Origin: an uncultured SAR86 cluster bacterium | GTDB taxonomy: Bacteria; Pseudomonadota; Gammaproteobacteria; Magnimaribacterales; D2472 | NCBI GenBank assembly: GCA_905181595.1 | Contig: CAJIYI010000002.1 | Coordinates: 62,001-126,000 of the forward strand | Reading direction: 5' to 3' | Length of the DNA stretch: 64,000 nucleotides | In this document: piece after piece, positions 39,738-48,954 of the stretch | How positions within the stretch are numbered: position 1 is the stretch's first letter | How the letters are laid out: every line of letters begins with the position of its first letter | The notes under the pieces: model-generated | What the model was told of the DNA's origin: nothing | The model's database searches: none | Seen by the model: only the letters and a program-made list of their open reading frames with translations | Program-made: the position numbers and the translations under genes

Positions 39738-39741
39738 TTTA

Positions 39742-40209
39742 TTAAATTGGCTCAACTGAATGCAGGGTAATATCAAATGTAAGAGCTGCATTCGGCGGGA
39801 TAGTCGGCCTACCCTCTTCACCATAAGCTAAATTAGGGTGGATATATACTTTCCATTTATCCCCTGGCTTCATCTGAGAAATAGCCTTTTGACAGCCTGG
39901 AATTAATTGTGAGAGCTGAATAGTTAATGGTTCTCCAATTTCTATTGAGCTCCAAAAAATAGAGCCATCCATAAGGGTTCCATGGAAATCTGCAGTAATA
40001 GTATCTGAAAGTTTTGGTGTTACCGCATTTTCTTGCGATGACTCCAAGATAACATATTGAAGGCCAGGCTCAATTTCAACAACGTTAGAGTCAAGTAAAT
40101 TATTTTCTAAAAATCTTTCACTTTGCTGTAAATTAATTTCTAAATTTGATTCAGAGTTACACGAAGTCATTAAAATAATTAAGCCCAAAGTAATACATAT
40201 ATTTTTCAT
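39742..40209 (-). CDS. FKBP-type peptidyl-prolyl isomerase lipoprotein
   Basis: 155 residues. The signal ends in a lipobox LMTSC with Cys17, predicting a lipid-anchored periplasmic protein. The FKBP domain covers about residues 65-155: ITADFHGTLMDGSIFWSS, PGCQKAISQMKPGDKWKVYIHPNLAYGEEG, IPPNAALTFDITLHSV. It resembles the C-terminal half of FkpA/Mip proteins without their dimerisation helix. Likely role: folding of exported proteins. Confidence 0.85.
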   Translation of the reverse strand: MKNICITLGLIILMTSCNSESNLEINLQQSERFLENNLLDSNVVEIEPGLQYVILESSQENAVTPKLSDTITADFHGTLMDGSIFWSSIEIGEPLTIQLSQLIPGCQKAISQMKPGDKWKVYIHPNLAYGEEGRPTIPPNAALTFDITLHSVEPI

Positions 40210-40228
40210 GTATTAAGTATGCCAAAAT

Positions 40229-41023
40229 TTAACTAATCTTGTTTATGCTTTCAGGCTTTGAAGAAAGCTTCAAGATGCAAAGCTCCCATATCTCATCTAG
40301 ATATCCAATAAACTCAATCCATTTATTTAATTTCTCTTGATCAAAAAGCTTTTCATCCAAAGAGTACCCAAAAGAAAGTTCATGTACTTCTATTTCACTT
40401 AGTTGAAAGTTCCTTACCAAGGAGGCAATATCAAAACATGGGTGGTTAATTCCAGAATATTCCCAATCTAAAAAGTAAAATGCATCATTCCATAGAATAT
40501 TTTTTTTATGCAGATCATTGTGAGACAAAACTTTAGATACATCATCTTTTAACAGTTCATGATATAAATTTAATGCCTTTTTAGATAAGTGCGCATCTGG
40601 AGTATGCTCAAGCAAGTCATGATAGAGACTCATTGAGTTAAAAAATATATCTTTCGAATGCTCTGGAATAGCTATGCTGTGAATAGTACTTAGGGATTTG
40701 CCTAAAGAACGAATGGATTGCTTTGTATCGGGCGGATGAAAGATAGCTTCTTTTCCTTGAACATACTCCCATATTGATATTCCATTTGATGAATCGGCAT
40801 AAAGAGCTTTTGGAGCTATATCTAAATGTTGAATGTGTTTAAGGAGCATGAATTCATTCTGTCGATCAACTGCTAGCCTAGCGGCACATAAAGAATCAAG
40901 CTTAATAACAGCATTCAGGTTGTTGAACCTGCATAAAAAAACTTCAGAGATAACACTCTTTGATAACTCATGTCCAAGGACAAACTCTCCAGGGATAGAG
41001 GCAATTCTTTTAGCTAGAGACAA
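40229..41023 (-). CDS. APH-fold kinase, probable thiamine kinase
   Basis: 264 residues from TTG 41023, chosen because a ribosome site AGGAGGG lies 8 bp upstream; the frame is open further up but that part is inside pnuT. Kinase features: the catalytic loop LSHNDLHKKNILW (about 190) and metal-binding FLDWEYSG (about 212), the choline/thiamine kinase pattern of the aminoglycoside phosphotransferase family. It is the third gene of a TPP-riboswitch operon and overlaps the PnuT-type transporter gene by 10 bp. It most likely traps imported thiamine as thiamine phosphate. A choline kinase would be the alternative. Confidence 0.72.
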   Translation of the reverse strand: MSLAKRIASIPGEFVLGHELSKSVISEVFLCRFNNLNAVIKLDSLCAARLAVDRQNEFMLLKHIQHLDIAPKALYADSSNGISIWEYVQGKEAIFHPPDTKQSIRSLGKSLSTIHSIAIPEHSKDIFFNSMSLYHDLLEHTPDAHLSKKALNLYHELLKDDVSKVLSHNDLHKKNILWNDAFYFLDWEYSGINHPCFDIASLVRNFQLSEIEVHELSFGYSLDEKLFDQEKLNKWIEFIGYLDEIWELCILKLSSKPESINKIS

Positions 41024-41607
41024 TACTTTTGCCCTCCTCTTACTTTGTTCCAAGATTGATAGCCAAAGAATATTATTACTAAATATGTTGCAAATAATAC
41101 AGCTGAAAGCCAAAGACCTCTTTCGATAAAAAGAAAAATTGAGGTTGCATCAATAACAAACCAATAAATCCAGTTTTCAAGAAGTTTTTTAGCAACCATG
41201 TAAGTTGCGACAACTGCTCCCCAGCTAACCAAAGCATCCAAAAAAGGTAAAGCTGCATCTGTGTATCTTTCCAAGAGAAACCCAGATAAAAGAGAGAGAG
41301 CTAAAATGATTGAAATAGCAATCATGTGCTGATATTTACTCCAAGTATTAACAATAAAACTAGGATTGCTTGCATTACTTGCGCTCCACTGCGACCAGCC
41401 ATATATGCCCATTACTACATAAAAAACTTGTAGGTAAGCTTCCATGTATAGCCCAGCTTTCTGCATGATAAAAAAATATAAAACGGAGCTAATAATACCC
41501 GCTATCCAGCACAAGATATTTTGCTTGACTGCTAATATCAGATATAAAATTGCAAAAATAACAGCTGTAATTTCTAACCAATTTTGAACGATAAAATTAG
41601 AAATCAT
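41014..41607 (-). CDS. pnuT: PnuC-family thiamine transporter (PnuT)
   Basis: 197 residues with about six to seven membrane helices. It keeps the PnuC core: ILYLILAVKQNILCWIAGIISSVLYFF, YMEAYLQVFYVVMGIYGWSQW and DALVSWGAVVATYMVAKKLLENWIYWFVIDATSIFLF. PnuC-type facilitators move vitamins (nicotinamide riboside, thiamine, riboflavin) and depend on intracellular phosphorylation for trapping. The upstream TPP riboswitch and downstream kinase indicate thiamine. It overlaps both neighbours (11 and 10 bp), so the three genes form one translational unit. Confidence 0.83.
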   Translation of the reverse strand: MISNFIVQNWLEITAVIFAILYLILAVKQNILCWIAGIISSVLYFFIMQKAGLYMEAYLQVFYVVMGIYGWSQWSASNASNPSFIVNTWSKYQHMIAISIILALSLLSGFLLERYTDAALPFLDALVSWGAVVATYMVAKKLLENWIYWFVIDATSIFLFIERGLWLSAVLFATYLVIIFFGYQSWNKVRGGQKYCL

Positions 41608-43714
41608 ATCTAATAGAGAGCCCTATATGCCTTGGATCACCATGTCTTTCATACAATGTATCAATAAAATTTGGAGCTTCATTGCCAAAGTAAAAGCCTC
41701 GCACCGAATAATACTCGTCAAAAATATTTCTTGCCCACAATTCATAATTCCAATTATTTTTTACATACCCTAGATTTAGATTAGTAAGCACATAAGACTT
41801 AGATTTATTGTTATGAGAATCACTGTAATAAAAACTACTTTTGCCAGTGAAATCAATAGCTAGGTATGTATGTGAAGTTGGAGCCCAATTTAATCCTAGT
41901 GCATAACTTCTCTCAGGAGCATGGGCTTGCGCACGACCCTCAAGGTCTTGTCTAGATTGCCAATTCTTAATTTCAGTTTTTAATATTCCTAAATTAACGA
42001 ATGCTGATAGAGACTCATTAATGTCCATATCCATATTTATTTCTAGGCCGTGGTTAACGCCCTCTGCTGCATTTTGGGTTAAAAAAGAAAAAGTATTGGG
42101 ATCGCTAGGATCAGTTTGAGTAGATATGAGAACCTGCTGATCTTCTCTATCAGAATAAAATAGCACCCCATTAAAAGTTATTCTAGAATCCAAAAGTTTT
42201 GTGTTTATTCCAAGTTCATAATTAGTTAGAAATTCAGGATCGTATGCAAGATTTTTATTTGTTGCATTGGCATCAAGTCCGAGCCCAAGATTAAACCCAC
42301 CTTGCTTATACCCCTTTGCTAGGCTTGCATACATATTTGTGTCGTTGGTCATATTTTTAATTAATGAAATCTTTCCTCCGGACATCTTGTCTGTGGGATT
42401 AAATGATTCTTGTAGAGAGTCTGAGTAATCAGCTTCCCAGTCCTCCCAACGCAATCCTATGGAAAATTTCAATGAAGCAGAAAGTAAATAATCTAGGTTT
42501 CCAAATACAGAAAAGTTTGATGACTTGTATTTACTGGAAGAGGCAGAGGCGCTGGCATAAGGTCCATAAGGATCAGAGGGATCGCCGTATAATCCATCAT
42601 CTTTTTTGAGGTTTGATTCCTTGAGCTCTAAATAATTAGCGCCAATGACCCACTCAAAAAAACTATTTTTCTGAAAGTCTGCAGAATCAGAGACAGCCCG
42701 AAATTCTTGATTAAAGGACTTTCTATCTCTAAGGGTTTCAGAAAAATAATCATACACATAAGGAAAATGCGAATCTGTGTTGCCCCAATCAGCATCATAA
42801 CTAAAGATCACATTTGTATCAGTTGAGCTTGTATAACTTTGTAATTCAAAACCATCAAATGAATGAAAAACCTTCATTCCATATGAGTTAGTTTTTTGGG
42901 AATCCATGCCCGGTCTATCCGAAAGAGTGTTTAAACTTCCGTCTATAGTCCAGATATCTGCAGGATCATTAAGATCAACCTGAGAAATTAAAAACTTGAT
43001 CTTTGTATTGTCTGCAAGCTGCCAGTTAACTTTTAGGCGACCAGTGCTTTCATCTTTTCGAGATGTATCTGATCTTTTTAAGTATAAATTTTTACGAAAA
43101 CCATCTGCCTTATCCTTTCTTAATGCAATGCGATAAGTAATATCTGGGTTTTGATCTAAAGGTCCTCCGAATGCAACGCCAGCACTCTTTGTACCATATG
43201 ACCCTATGGTGACTTCACTGGTACCCTCAAAAGTATCAGTAGGATCCTTTGTTTGAATATAAATCAATCCAGCCAGTGCATTAGCACCTATTCGCGATCC
43301 TTGTGGCCCTCGGTAAACCTCAATTTGATCCACATCAAAAGTTGTTGCAATGCCTCCTTGACCAGAGTAATCAATGTCATCTATTAAAAATCCTACCGAA
43401 GAATTAGGAGTGCCTTGATAACCAGACCTCTCTCCAATACCTCTGATTTGAAAGTAACGCGCCCTAGAATCACTTGCTGCAAAGTTTAAATTTGGAACTA
43501 AAAAAGATAGCTGCTCAAAGTGCTTCATTGACTGAGCTTTGATTACATCAGAGCTTAGAAATATAACACTGGAATCTTCTTGTGCAGCAGATGTTTGCCT
43601 CCAACTGCCTTTCACGACTATTTCTTCAATAGGATCTGAAAAGACTTCCGTACTAAAAAAAGAGATCAGTGTTGAGATTAAAAAAACAAACGCACTGTTT
43701 TTAATGATGTTCAT
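41597..43714 (-). CDS. TonB-dependent receptor, probable thiamine receptor
   Basis: 705 residues, intact. Signal peptide (AFVFLISTLISFFSTEVFS), then the TonB box EEIVVKGSW, the plug (YFQIRGIGERSGYQG, QIEVYRGPQGSRIGANALAGLIYI) and a 22-strand-type barrel ending RHIGLSIRYDF. The start codon lies directly behind a TPP riboswitch, and PnuT and kinase genes follow with overlaps. Together these point to uptake of thiamine or a thiamine precursor across the outer membrane. The exact ligand is inferred from regulation only. Confidence 0.85.
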   Translation of the reverse strand: MNIIKNSAFVFLISTLISFFSTEVFSDPIEEIVVKGSWRQTSAAQEDSSVIFLSSDVIKAQSMKHFEQLSFLVPNLNFAASDSRARYFQIRGIGERSGYQGTPNSSVGFLIDDIDYSGQGGIATTFDVDQIEVYRGPQGSRIGANALAGLIYIQTKDPTDTFEGTSEVTIGSYGTKSAGVAFGGPLDQNPDITYRIALRKDKADGFRKNLYLKRSDTSRKDESTGRLKVNWQLADNTKIKFLISQVDLNDPADIWTIDGSLNTLSDRPGMDSQKTNSYGMKVFHSFDGFELQSYTSSTDTNVIFSYDADWGNTDSHFPYVYDYFSETLRDRKSFNQEFRAVSDSADFQKNSFFEWVIGANYLELKESNLKKDDGLYGDPSDPYGPYASASASSSKYKSSNFSVFGNLDYLLSASLKFSIGLRWEDWEADYSDSLQESFNPTDKMSGGKISLIKNMTNDTNMYASLAKGYKQGGFNLGLGLDANATNKNLAYDPEFLTNYELGINTKLLDSRITFNGVLFYSDREDQQVLISTQTDPSDPNTFSFLTQNAAEGVNHGLEINMDMDINESLSAFVNLGILKTEIKNWQSRQDLEGRAQAHAPERSYALGLNWAPTSHTYLAIDFTGKSSFYYSDSHNNKSKSYVLTNLNLGYVKNNWNYELWARNIFDEYYSVRGFYFGNEAPNFIDTLYERHGDPRHIGLSIRYDF

Positions 43715-43800
43715 GCAATTCCTCCGCCATTATTGTATGGATCAGGTTCAAAGGGTTTCGGTTAAGATCTCAGGTGAAGTGACCACCCCTTTGCAGTTGC
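43715..43800 (-). promoter_or_regulatory. TPP (THI-box) riboswitch
   Basis: Read on the minus strand, the conserved THI-box blocks appear in order: AAGGGGTG, CTGAGAT, ACCCTTTGAACCTGATC, and AATAATGGCGGAGGAA. The last block contains the ribosome site GGAGG, and the closing P1 strand TTGC abuts the ATG at 43714. TPP binding would thus hide the translation start of the TonB receptor, a translational off-switch. Confidence 0.93.
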
Positions 43801-43874
43801 AATTATCTTATGATCTTTGGAAATAAAAATCTACTTCAAATTGCAGAATAAGTTGCTAGCGATATAATTCTTGA

Positions 43875-44123
43875 ATGAACGTAACAATAGATATCAGCAT
43901 GTACCCCAATAAGGAAGATTTTATTCCTCCTATTAAAGGTTTTATTGAAAAAATAAATTGCTATGAAGATCTAAAAATCACTACCTTCCCAACCAGCACC
44001 GTAGTTCAGGGTGAGTACAACCATGCTATGAAGGCAGTGCAAGAAACCATAGCAAAGTGCTATGAAGAATTTAATATGGCTGTTTACGTGGCCAAAATTA
44101 TCCCAGGCTATGAAGCCCTATAA
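43875..44123 (+). CDS. YkoF-like thiamine/HMP-binding protein
   Basis: 82 residues, a single domain. The reading VTIDISMYPNKEDFIPPIKGFIEKI, STVVQGEYNHAMKAVQETI matches the YkoF / Thiamine_BP-like fold, in which a small ferredoxin-like domain binds thiamine or its pyrimidine moiety. It is divergent from the riboswitch operon, and no signal peptide is present, so it is cytoplasmic. A role in buffering or sensing thiamine is suggested by location. It lacks the second YkoF domain of Bacillus. Confidence 0.65.
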   Translation: MNVTIDISMYPNKEDFIPPIKGFIEKINCYEDLKITTFPTSTVVQGEYNHAMKAVQETIAKCYEEFNMAVYVAKIIPGYEAL

Positions 44124-44139
44124 TTAAATTTATAAAAAC

Positions 44140-45457
44140 TTACCCGTTATCATTTAAATCAGTCTGATAAGTTTCAGTCAAAGCCATCACTGAAAGCAGT
44201 GTTAATAATGAAGCGAGGGCTATGTAAACAGATACCCAGAATATGCCGAAGTCTTTCCACAGCAAAGCCGCAATTGTTGGAGCAAATGCACCGCCAAGAA
44301 TTGCACCAAATTGATAGCCTAAAGTTGCACCTGAATACCTAACTTCTGTACTAAATAACTCCGTAAAAAATGCTGCCTGAGGGCCATACATCATAGAAAC
44401 AAATATAAGTCCTCCTGTAATAGCTAGAACTATTAACCAAAAGTTTCCAGTATCTACAAGTGGGAATATTGCAAAAGCCCAAAGGCCTGTAAGAATTGCT
44501 CCCGCCATGAACACTCCCTTTCTTCCATGTCTGTCGGAGTATGAAGAAAACATAAACTGAACTGGAACCATTATTGCTGAGGCAATTAGAACTGCAGCCA
44601 ACATATCATCTCTTGTTATATCGTCACTGGCTACTCCGTATGCAAGCAAGGAAAGCAATTAATATATAAAAAGTGACTTGAATTGAAAGGAAAGCACCAG
44701 CAGCTAAGGCTATTCTCTTTGGATATTTTTGAATCGCTTCAAGTATTGGAGATCTACTAACTACCTCATTATTATCTTTCTCGCTCGCTCGTAAGGCTTG
44801 GAGTTCTTTGAAGGCTTTTGTGTCTTCTAGATTTAATTGAATGTACATACTTATCCCAATGAGGATCGCACTGGCAAGAAAAGGAATTCGCCAGCCCCAA
44901 GCATAAAAAGATTCTTCGGAAACCAATGCGCTTGTAGTGATGAAAGCTAAGTTAGCTAAAATTACTCCTACAGGAGCGCCTGCTTGAGCAAAGGCTCCAT
45001 AATATCCTCTTTGATCGGATGGAGCGCTCTCAGTAACTAACAACATTGCACCTCCCCATTGACCGCCGATAGCTAATCCTTGAGCAAATCTTAATGAGGT
45101 GAGTAATATTGGAGCTGTGATACCTATCATTGCATAGGTTGGCAATAAGCCAATTAAGGTAGATGACACTCCCATTAAAATTAATGCCATGACCAGAGTT
45201 TTTTTTCTGCCGACTCTATCGCCGTAATGACCAAAAATAATTCCCCCTATCGGTCTCGCAATAAAGCCAGCTGCAAAAGTAAGCAAGGATAAAATTAAAG
45301 CGGTAGAAGGAGTTGCCTCTCCAAAAAAAGCTGTTGGGAATATTAGGGCTGCTGCAGCCCCGTAAAGAAAAAAGTCATACCATTCAATGCTGGTTCCAGC
45401 CAATGCAGTAAGGGCTACCTTTTGCATGCTGGACTCAGAGGCGTTGTCTGTCTTCAT
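44140..45457 (-). CDS. MFS metabolite:H+ symporter (MHS family), one frameshift
   Basis: About 439 residues after joining. The N-terminal frame (to about 44640) has SIEWYDFFLYGAAAALIFP, the MFS loop GHYGDRVGRKKTLV and RFAQGLAIGGQWGGAMLLVTE. The C-terminal frame has SSYSDRHGRKGVFM, the second half of the duplicated loop, and TELFSTEVRYSGATLGYQ. This is the MHS subfamily (ShiA/ProP-like) that imports organic acids or osmolytes. Its substrate is not deducible, and its nearness to the thiamine locus may be accidental. Confidence 0.82.
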
Positions 45458-45493
45458 ATAGATATATGATTCGAATTTATAGCCTTATTTTTG

Positions 45494-45589
45494 CTACTTC
45501 TTCTTTTTGTCTTTTTTCTCGGCTCTTTTTTCTTTTAAAGATTTACCTTTTTTCTTCTCATTTTTTTGCTTATCTAGTCCTTTAGCCAT
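45494..45589 (-). CDS. 31-residue lysine-rich small protein
   Basis: From ATG 45589 (TTAGGAGA ribosome site, about 7 bp upstream) to TAG 45494. The product starts MAKGLDKQKNEKKKGKSLKE and more than half of its residues are Lys or Glu. Very similar tiny Lys-rich proteins, with the MAKG start and the KSLKEKR segment, are familiar as conserved hypotheticals in gammaproteobacteria. The composition suggests nucleic-acid or ribosome contact; function is unknown. Confidence 0.6.
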   Translation of the reverse strand: MAKGLDKQKNEKKKGKSLKEKRAEKKDKKKK

Positions 45590-45636
45590 GATGGTCTCCT
45601 AATTACGTTTTAATAAGTATAAAAGAAAAAAAGGAA

Positions 45637-45714
<78 letters not shown>

Positions 45715-45798
45715 GCTTATTGCGGACAGGCATTTTAGCTTTTATTTCTTCAGGAATAAAGACTATTAAGAAAAGGGTCTTATGTGCTGATAAATAAT

Positions 45799-46161
45799 CT
45801 AAATAAGGTTGATGCCCATCATAATTAAACAGATGATGGAGCCGAACCAAGCAAGGCTTCTAAGAGGCTGTGCTACATAACCATCTTCATTAGCTGGCTT
45901 AGTGTTAAAGCCTGTGGCGTAGATTAAAACAAATACTATTCTTAGCACTAACCAGATCAAAGCCAGCAAGGTATTAGCCTCAACATTTAGATAGATCGAT
46001 AAAAGTGCAAATGTAAAAAATACTGGTAAAGACTCACGAAGATTGTGCAAAGCCCTTCTGGCACTTTCAGCAGGCGCTTCTCCAGCTCGCTTAGCCAAGG
46101 ACATAGGCAAGATGAGTTGAACGAAATAAAGCAGGCTAGTAAATAAAATAATGTTAATCAT
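45799..46161 (-). CDS. MAPEG-family membrane protein
   Basis: 120 residues with four membrane helices. The conserved core RAGEAPAESARRALHNLRESLPVFF and the later GFNTKPANE region and RSLAWFGS match bacterial MAPEG proteins, relatives of microsomal glutathione transferases. Glutathione-dependent detoxification is possible, but most bacterial members are uncharacterised. Confidence 0.8.
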   Translation of the reverse strand: MINIILFTSLLYFVQLILPMSLAKRAGEAPAESARRALHNLRESLPVFFTFALLSIYLNVEANTLLALIWLVLRIVFVLIYATGFNTKPANEDGYVAQPLRSLAWFGSIICLIMMGINLI

Positions 46162-46192
46162 GTAAATCTCCTTTGAATTATAAGTTGCGTCT

Positions 46193-46582
46193 TTAAAGCG
46201 TTCCCTTGTCTCTCATTTCTTTTCTAATCTTTGTTGCGCTGATATCGGTAATGGCTTCCTCAAAAACTTCTTCTTCAAATTTATAGCCCACCCCTCTGCC
46301 GTAAGTAATATTCACAATATTAGGCACAAGCATAATTTCGTACTCTTGCCCGCGATGAAAGTTATCTTTTGCTAAACCGTCTTCAATATTCTTGCAAACT
46401 GCTTCCCAATCAAAAGGATTATCGTCCTGACCGTCCCCACCTGAAGCACCTTGAACATCTCTAACCTGAATAATAACTTGCCCAGTCTTAGCAACACATC
46501 TTTTAAATAAAGCCTGGTGGCCATCATGCCAAGGCTGCCATCTTCCCAACATCTGCACGGTAGGTTTTTTCCAATCAAACAT
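46193..46582 (-). CDS. Small cytidylyltransferase-like nucleotidyltransferase
   Basis: 129 residues with the class signature GRWQPWHDGHQALF (HxGH type, about 13-26) and the distal ISATKIRKEM loop (about 113-122). It is a minimal nucleotidyltransferase of the glycerol-3-phosphate cytidylyltransferase/NadM superfamily. It overlaps a P-loop kinase gene by 8 bp. The pair could phosphorylate a small alcohol or sugar and then activate it as an NDP derivative. Confidence 0.7.
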   Translation of the reverse strand: MFDWKKPTVQMLGRWQPWHDGHQALFKRCVAKTGQVIIQVRDVQGASGGDGQDDNPFDWEAVCKNIEDGLAKDNFHRGQEYEIMLVPNIVNITYGRGVGYKFEEEVFEEAITDISATKIRKEMRDKGTL

Positions 46583-46985
46583 TTTTTAAAATCTCCTTAG
46601 CTAGGTCGTCATGATTATGTTCATTCCATTCTGTGATATGAAAATCCACCTTAGATGGATTTTGGAAAAGCTTGTTCGTATCTTCATACCTTCCTTCGGT
46701 AATTGTATCCATCCAGATTACTAAGTCAGCATCAAAATTTTCTCTGGTTGCTTCTGTAGGGCAAACAAAATCACAGATCACAAAGCGACCATGAGATTTT
46801 TCAAAATCTGCAAAAGTTTTCATGCGCATTGATTGTCTATTTCTGCCCTCATCAGAAAAGTCCCAATCATTTGCCATTTCTCTGACCTTATCGGCGTTAT
46901 ACCAAGCGGCATTAAGGAGTGGCACCAGCCTTTCTGTTAAATACGTTTTGCCGCTGCCTGGCAGGCCCATAACTAATATTTTCAT
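46575..46985 (-). CDS. P-loop kinase related to adenylylsulfate kinase
   Basis: 136 residues. The Walker A GLPGSGKTYL (7-16), YNADKVREM (acidic substrate position), and FVICDFVCPTEATRE, which corresponds to the APS kinase FVCP segment. It lacks the neighbouring sulfate-assimilation genes cysD/N. It is translated with the nucleotidyltransferase, overlapping it by 8 bp. A homologous pair is known to me from marine phage and bacterial genomes, with unknown substrates, so sulfate activation should not be assumed. Confidence 0.65.
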   Translation of the reverse strand: MKILVMGLPGSGKTYLTERLVPLLNAAWYNADKVREMANDWDFSDEGRNRQSMRMKTFADFEKSHGRFVICDFVCPTEATRENFDADLVIWMDTITEGRYEDTNKLFQNPSKVDFHITEWNEHNHDDLAKEILKNV

Positions 46986-46992
46986 AATTTTT

Positions 46993-47679
46993 TTATTGTG
47001 TGCGTTCTAAAGATTGATACAGACTAAAAAATAAGTAAAACAAGGGCATCATTGTTGCATATTTAATCAGGGTTGCTAGAACTAAAAAGCCAATACTAGA
47101 ATCAATCCCCGCAAGCCCGCCCACCAAACCAAAAATAACTTGAATCCCTAAAAATACACTAGTTAACACAAATAATTTTGTTCCAACTTCATCGGTTGCT
47201 TGCCAAGATTCGCCTAAAGCGTCTGATGCCTTTTTGTCCTCAAACATTATGTATAAAGGAAATAATCCCAATCTTGCATAGAGAAAGAAACCAGGCAAAA
47301 CAAGAAGAAGAAAGCCAATGCCATATGCCAAGGAATGCATTAAATTACCTAGTAATAATGGAAAGAATTTTTTAATGCCAGCAAGTAGAGCCTGATAAGG
47401 TGTTACTTCACTGTTTGAAGTTAAAGACTGAAAAGCAATCATAGTCCCGCCGGACAGACCAACAGACAAAACTAATGACAAAACCACTAAAATAAAAAGT
47501 TGGCTAGAAATAGAAGATAAGACTTCCAGCGCAGCGCTATCAGACATATTGGCGTCTATTCCTATAGACGTCACCAGGTAAGTGAGAGCAAATTCTATGG
47601 TCATCACCGGTAAACATAGAATAAATAAATAACCTATATGGCGAACACAAAAGCTAACTGAGGAAAAGAATTGTTGCAT
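46993..47679 (-). CDS. YciC-like integral membrane protein
   Basis: 228 residues with about six predicted membrane helices and short loops. The LLLVLPGFFLYARLGLFPLYIMFEDKKASDALGESWQ segment is typical of the YciC/UPF0259 group and related bacterial membrane-domain proteins, where the A..S...... helix follows the transmembrane hairpin. Function is unknown. It lies 7 bp upstream of the kinase gene and 37 bp downstream of tyrS, all on the same strand. Confidence 0.6.
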   Translation of the reverse strand: MQQFFSSVSFCVRHIGYLFILCLPVMTIEFALTYLVTSIGIDANMSDSAALEVLSSISSQLFILVVLSLVLSVGLSGGTMIAFQSLTSNSEVTPYQALLAGIKKFFPLLLGNLMHSLAYGIGFLLLVLPGFFLYARLGLFPLYIMFEDKKASDALGESWQATDEVGTKLFVLTSVFLGIQVIFGLVGGLAGIDSSIGFLVLATLIKYATMMPLFYLFFSLYQSLERTQ

Positions 47680-47716
47680 TGCTCTATTATGAATTGATGA
47701 ATAAAAAGATTAAAGT

Positions 47717-48905
47717 TTAAAGCGTTATTTTTTTAAATTTACGCTTGCCTACCTGATAGATACAAGCCTCACCCTTGCTGACTGAATGCTTGGGATCAGT
47801 AATTTTGTCTTCATTAATTCGAACACCGCCTTGCTTGATCATACGAATTGCTTCCGATGTACTCTCAGTCATGCCAGATTCTTTTAAAAGATTTGGTAAG
47901 AGTATTGAGGGCTCTTTCCATTCAAGCGAAAGTTCTTCTATGTTCTCAGGGATATTTTTCTTTTGAAATTGATTTAAAAAATTATGCTCCGCATTATCTG
48001 CTGCATCTTCATCATGAAAACGTGAAATAATTTCTTTAGCCAAGGAGATTTTAATATCTCTGGGGTTCATGCCATCAGCCTGTTGATCTTTTACTGCCTG
48101 TATTTCTTCTGAAGATTTAAAGCTCAATAAATCAAACCAACGCCACATAAGATCGTCTGAGATTGACATGATCTTCCCAAACATCTCATCGGGAGCCTCA
48201 TCAATACCAACATAGTTACCAAGTGATTTTGACATTTTGTTTGTTCCATCTAATCCCTCAAGAATTGGAACTGTGATGACAACTTGTGGCTCTTGCTCAT
48301 GAGTTCTTTGCAGCTCTCTTCCAACCAACAGATTAAACTTTTGATCTGTTCCACCCAGCTCAACATCTGCTTGCAAGGCAACGGAATCATAGGCCTGAAT
48401 AAGAGGATATAAAAATTCATGGATCGCAATGCTTTGATTGGATTTATAGCGTTTACTAAAGTCATCTCTTTCCAACATACGCGCAAGATTATATTGAGAG
48501 GCTAAGTTTAATTATCCCTTCAGCTCCAAGCTTACTGCACCATTCAGAATTAAACCTTACTTCAGTGAGCTCTGGATCTAATATCTTAAAAACTTGATTA
48601 GTATAAGTTTTAGAATTCTTTTCTATGTCAGATGGATCAAGCGGAGGTCGAGTTTTATTTTTTCCAGTGGGATCGCCAATCATGGCGGTAAAATCACCAA
48701 TTAGAAATACAATCTTATGGCCTAGTTCTTGAAAATGTCTGAGTTTGTTAATTAAAACAGTGTGCCCCAAATGTAAATCGGGTGCAGTCGGATCAAAACC
48801 AGCCTTAACAACAAGTTGTTTCTTTTTTTTGAGTTTTGAGAGGAGCTCATCTTCATTAAGCAACTCATCAATTCCCCGTTTGATTAAATTGAGGTTATCT
48901 TCCAT
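47717..48905 (-). CDS. tyrS: Tyrosyl-tRNA synthetase, one frameshift
   Basis: About 396 residues joined. N-terminal frame (from ATG 48905): [30 protein letters not shown] with the class I HLGH motif, and [15 protein letters not shown]-terminal frame: [25 protein letters not shown], the KMSKS motif and a terminal S4 RNA-binding domain ([16 protein letters not shown]). The shift is near 48485-48500, between LSLSI and [13 protein letters not shown]. It is of the TyrZ-like long type. As an essential gene, its break is almost certainly a sequence error. It is divergent from the FAH gene. Confidence 0.92.
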
Positions 48906-48954
48906 GATTTATAATTTATTATAGTATTTATATAGCCCAAAAGGATTAAATCAT

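Noticed and set aside
46575-46985. Sulfate assimilation (CysC) function
   Set aside because: No cysD, cysN or cysH nearby, shorter than CysC, and coupled to an unrelated nucleotidyltransferase.
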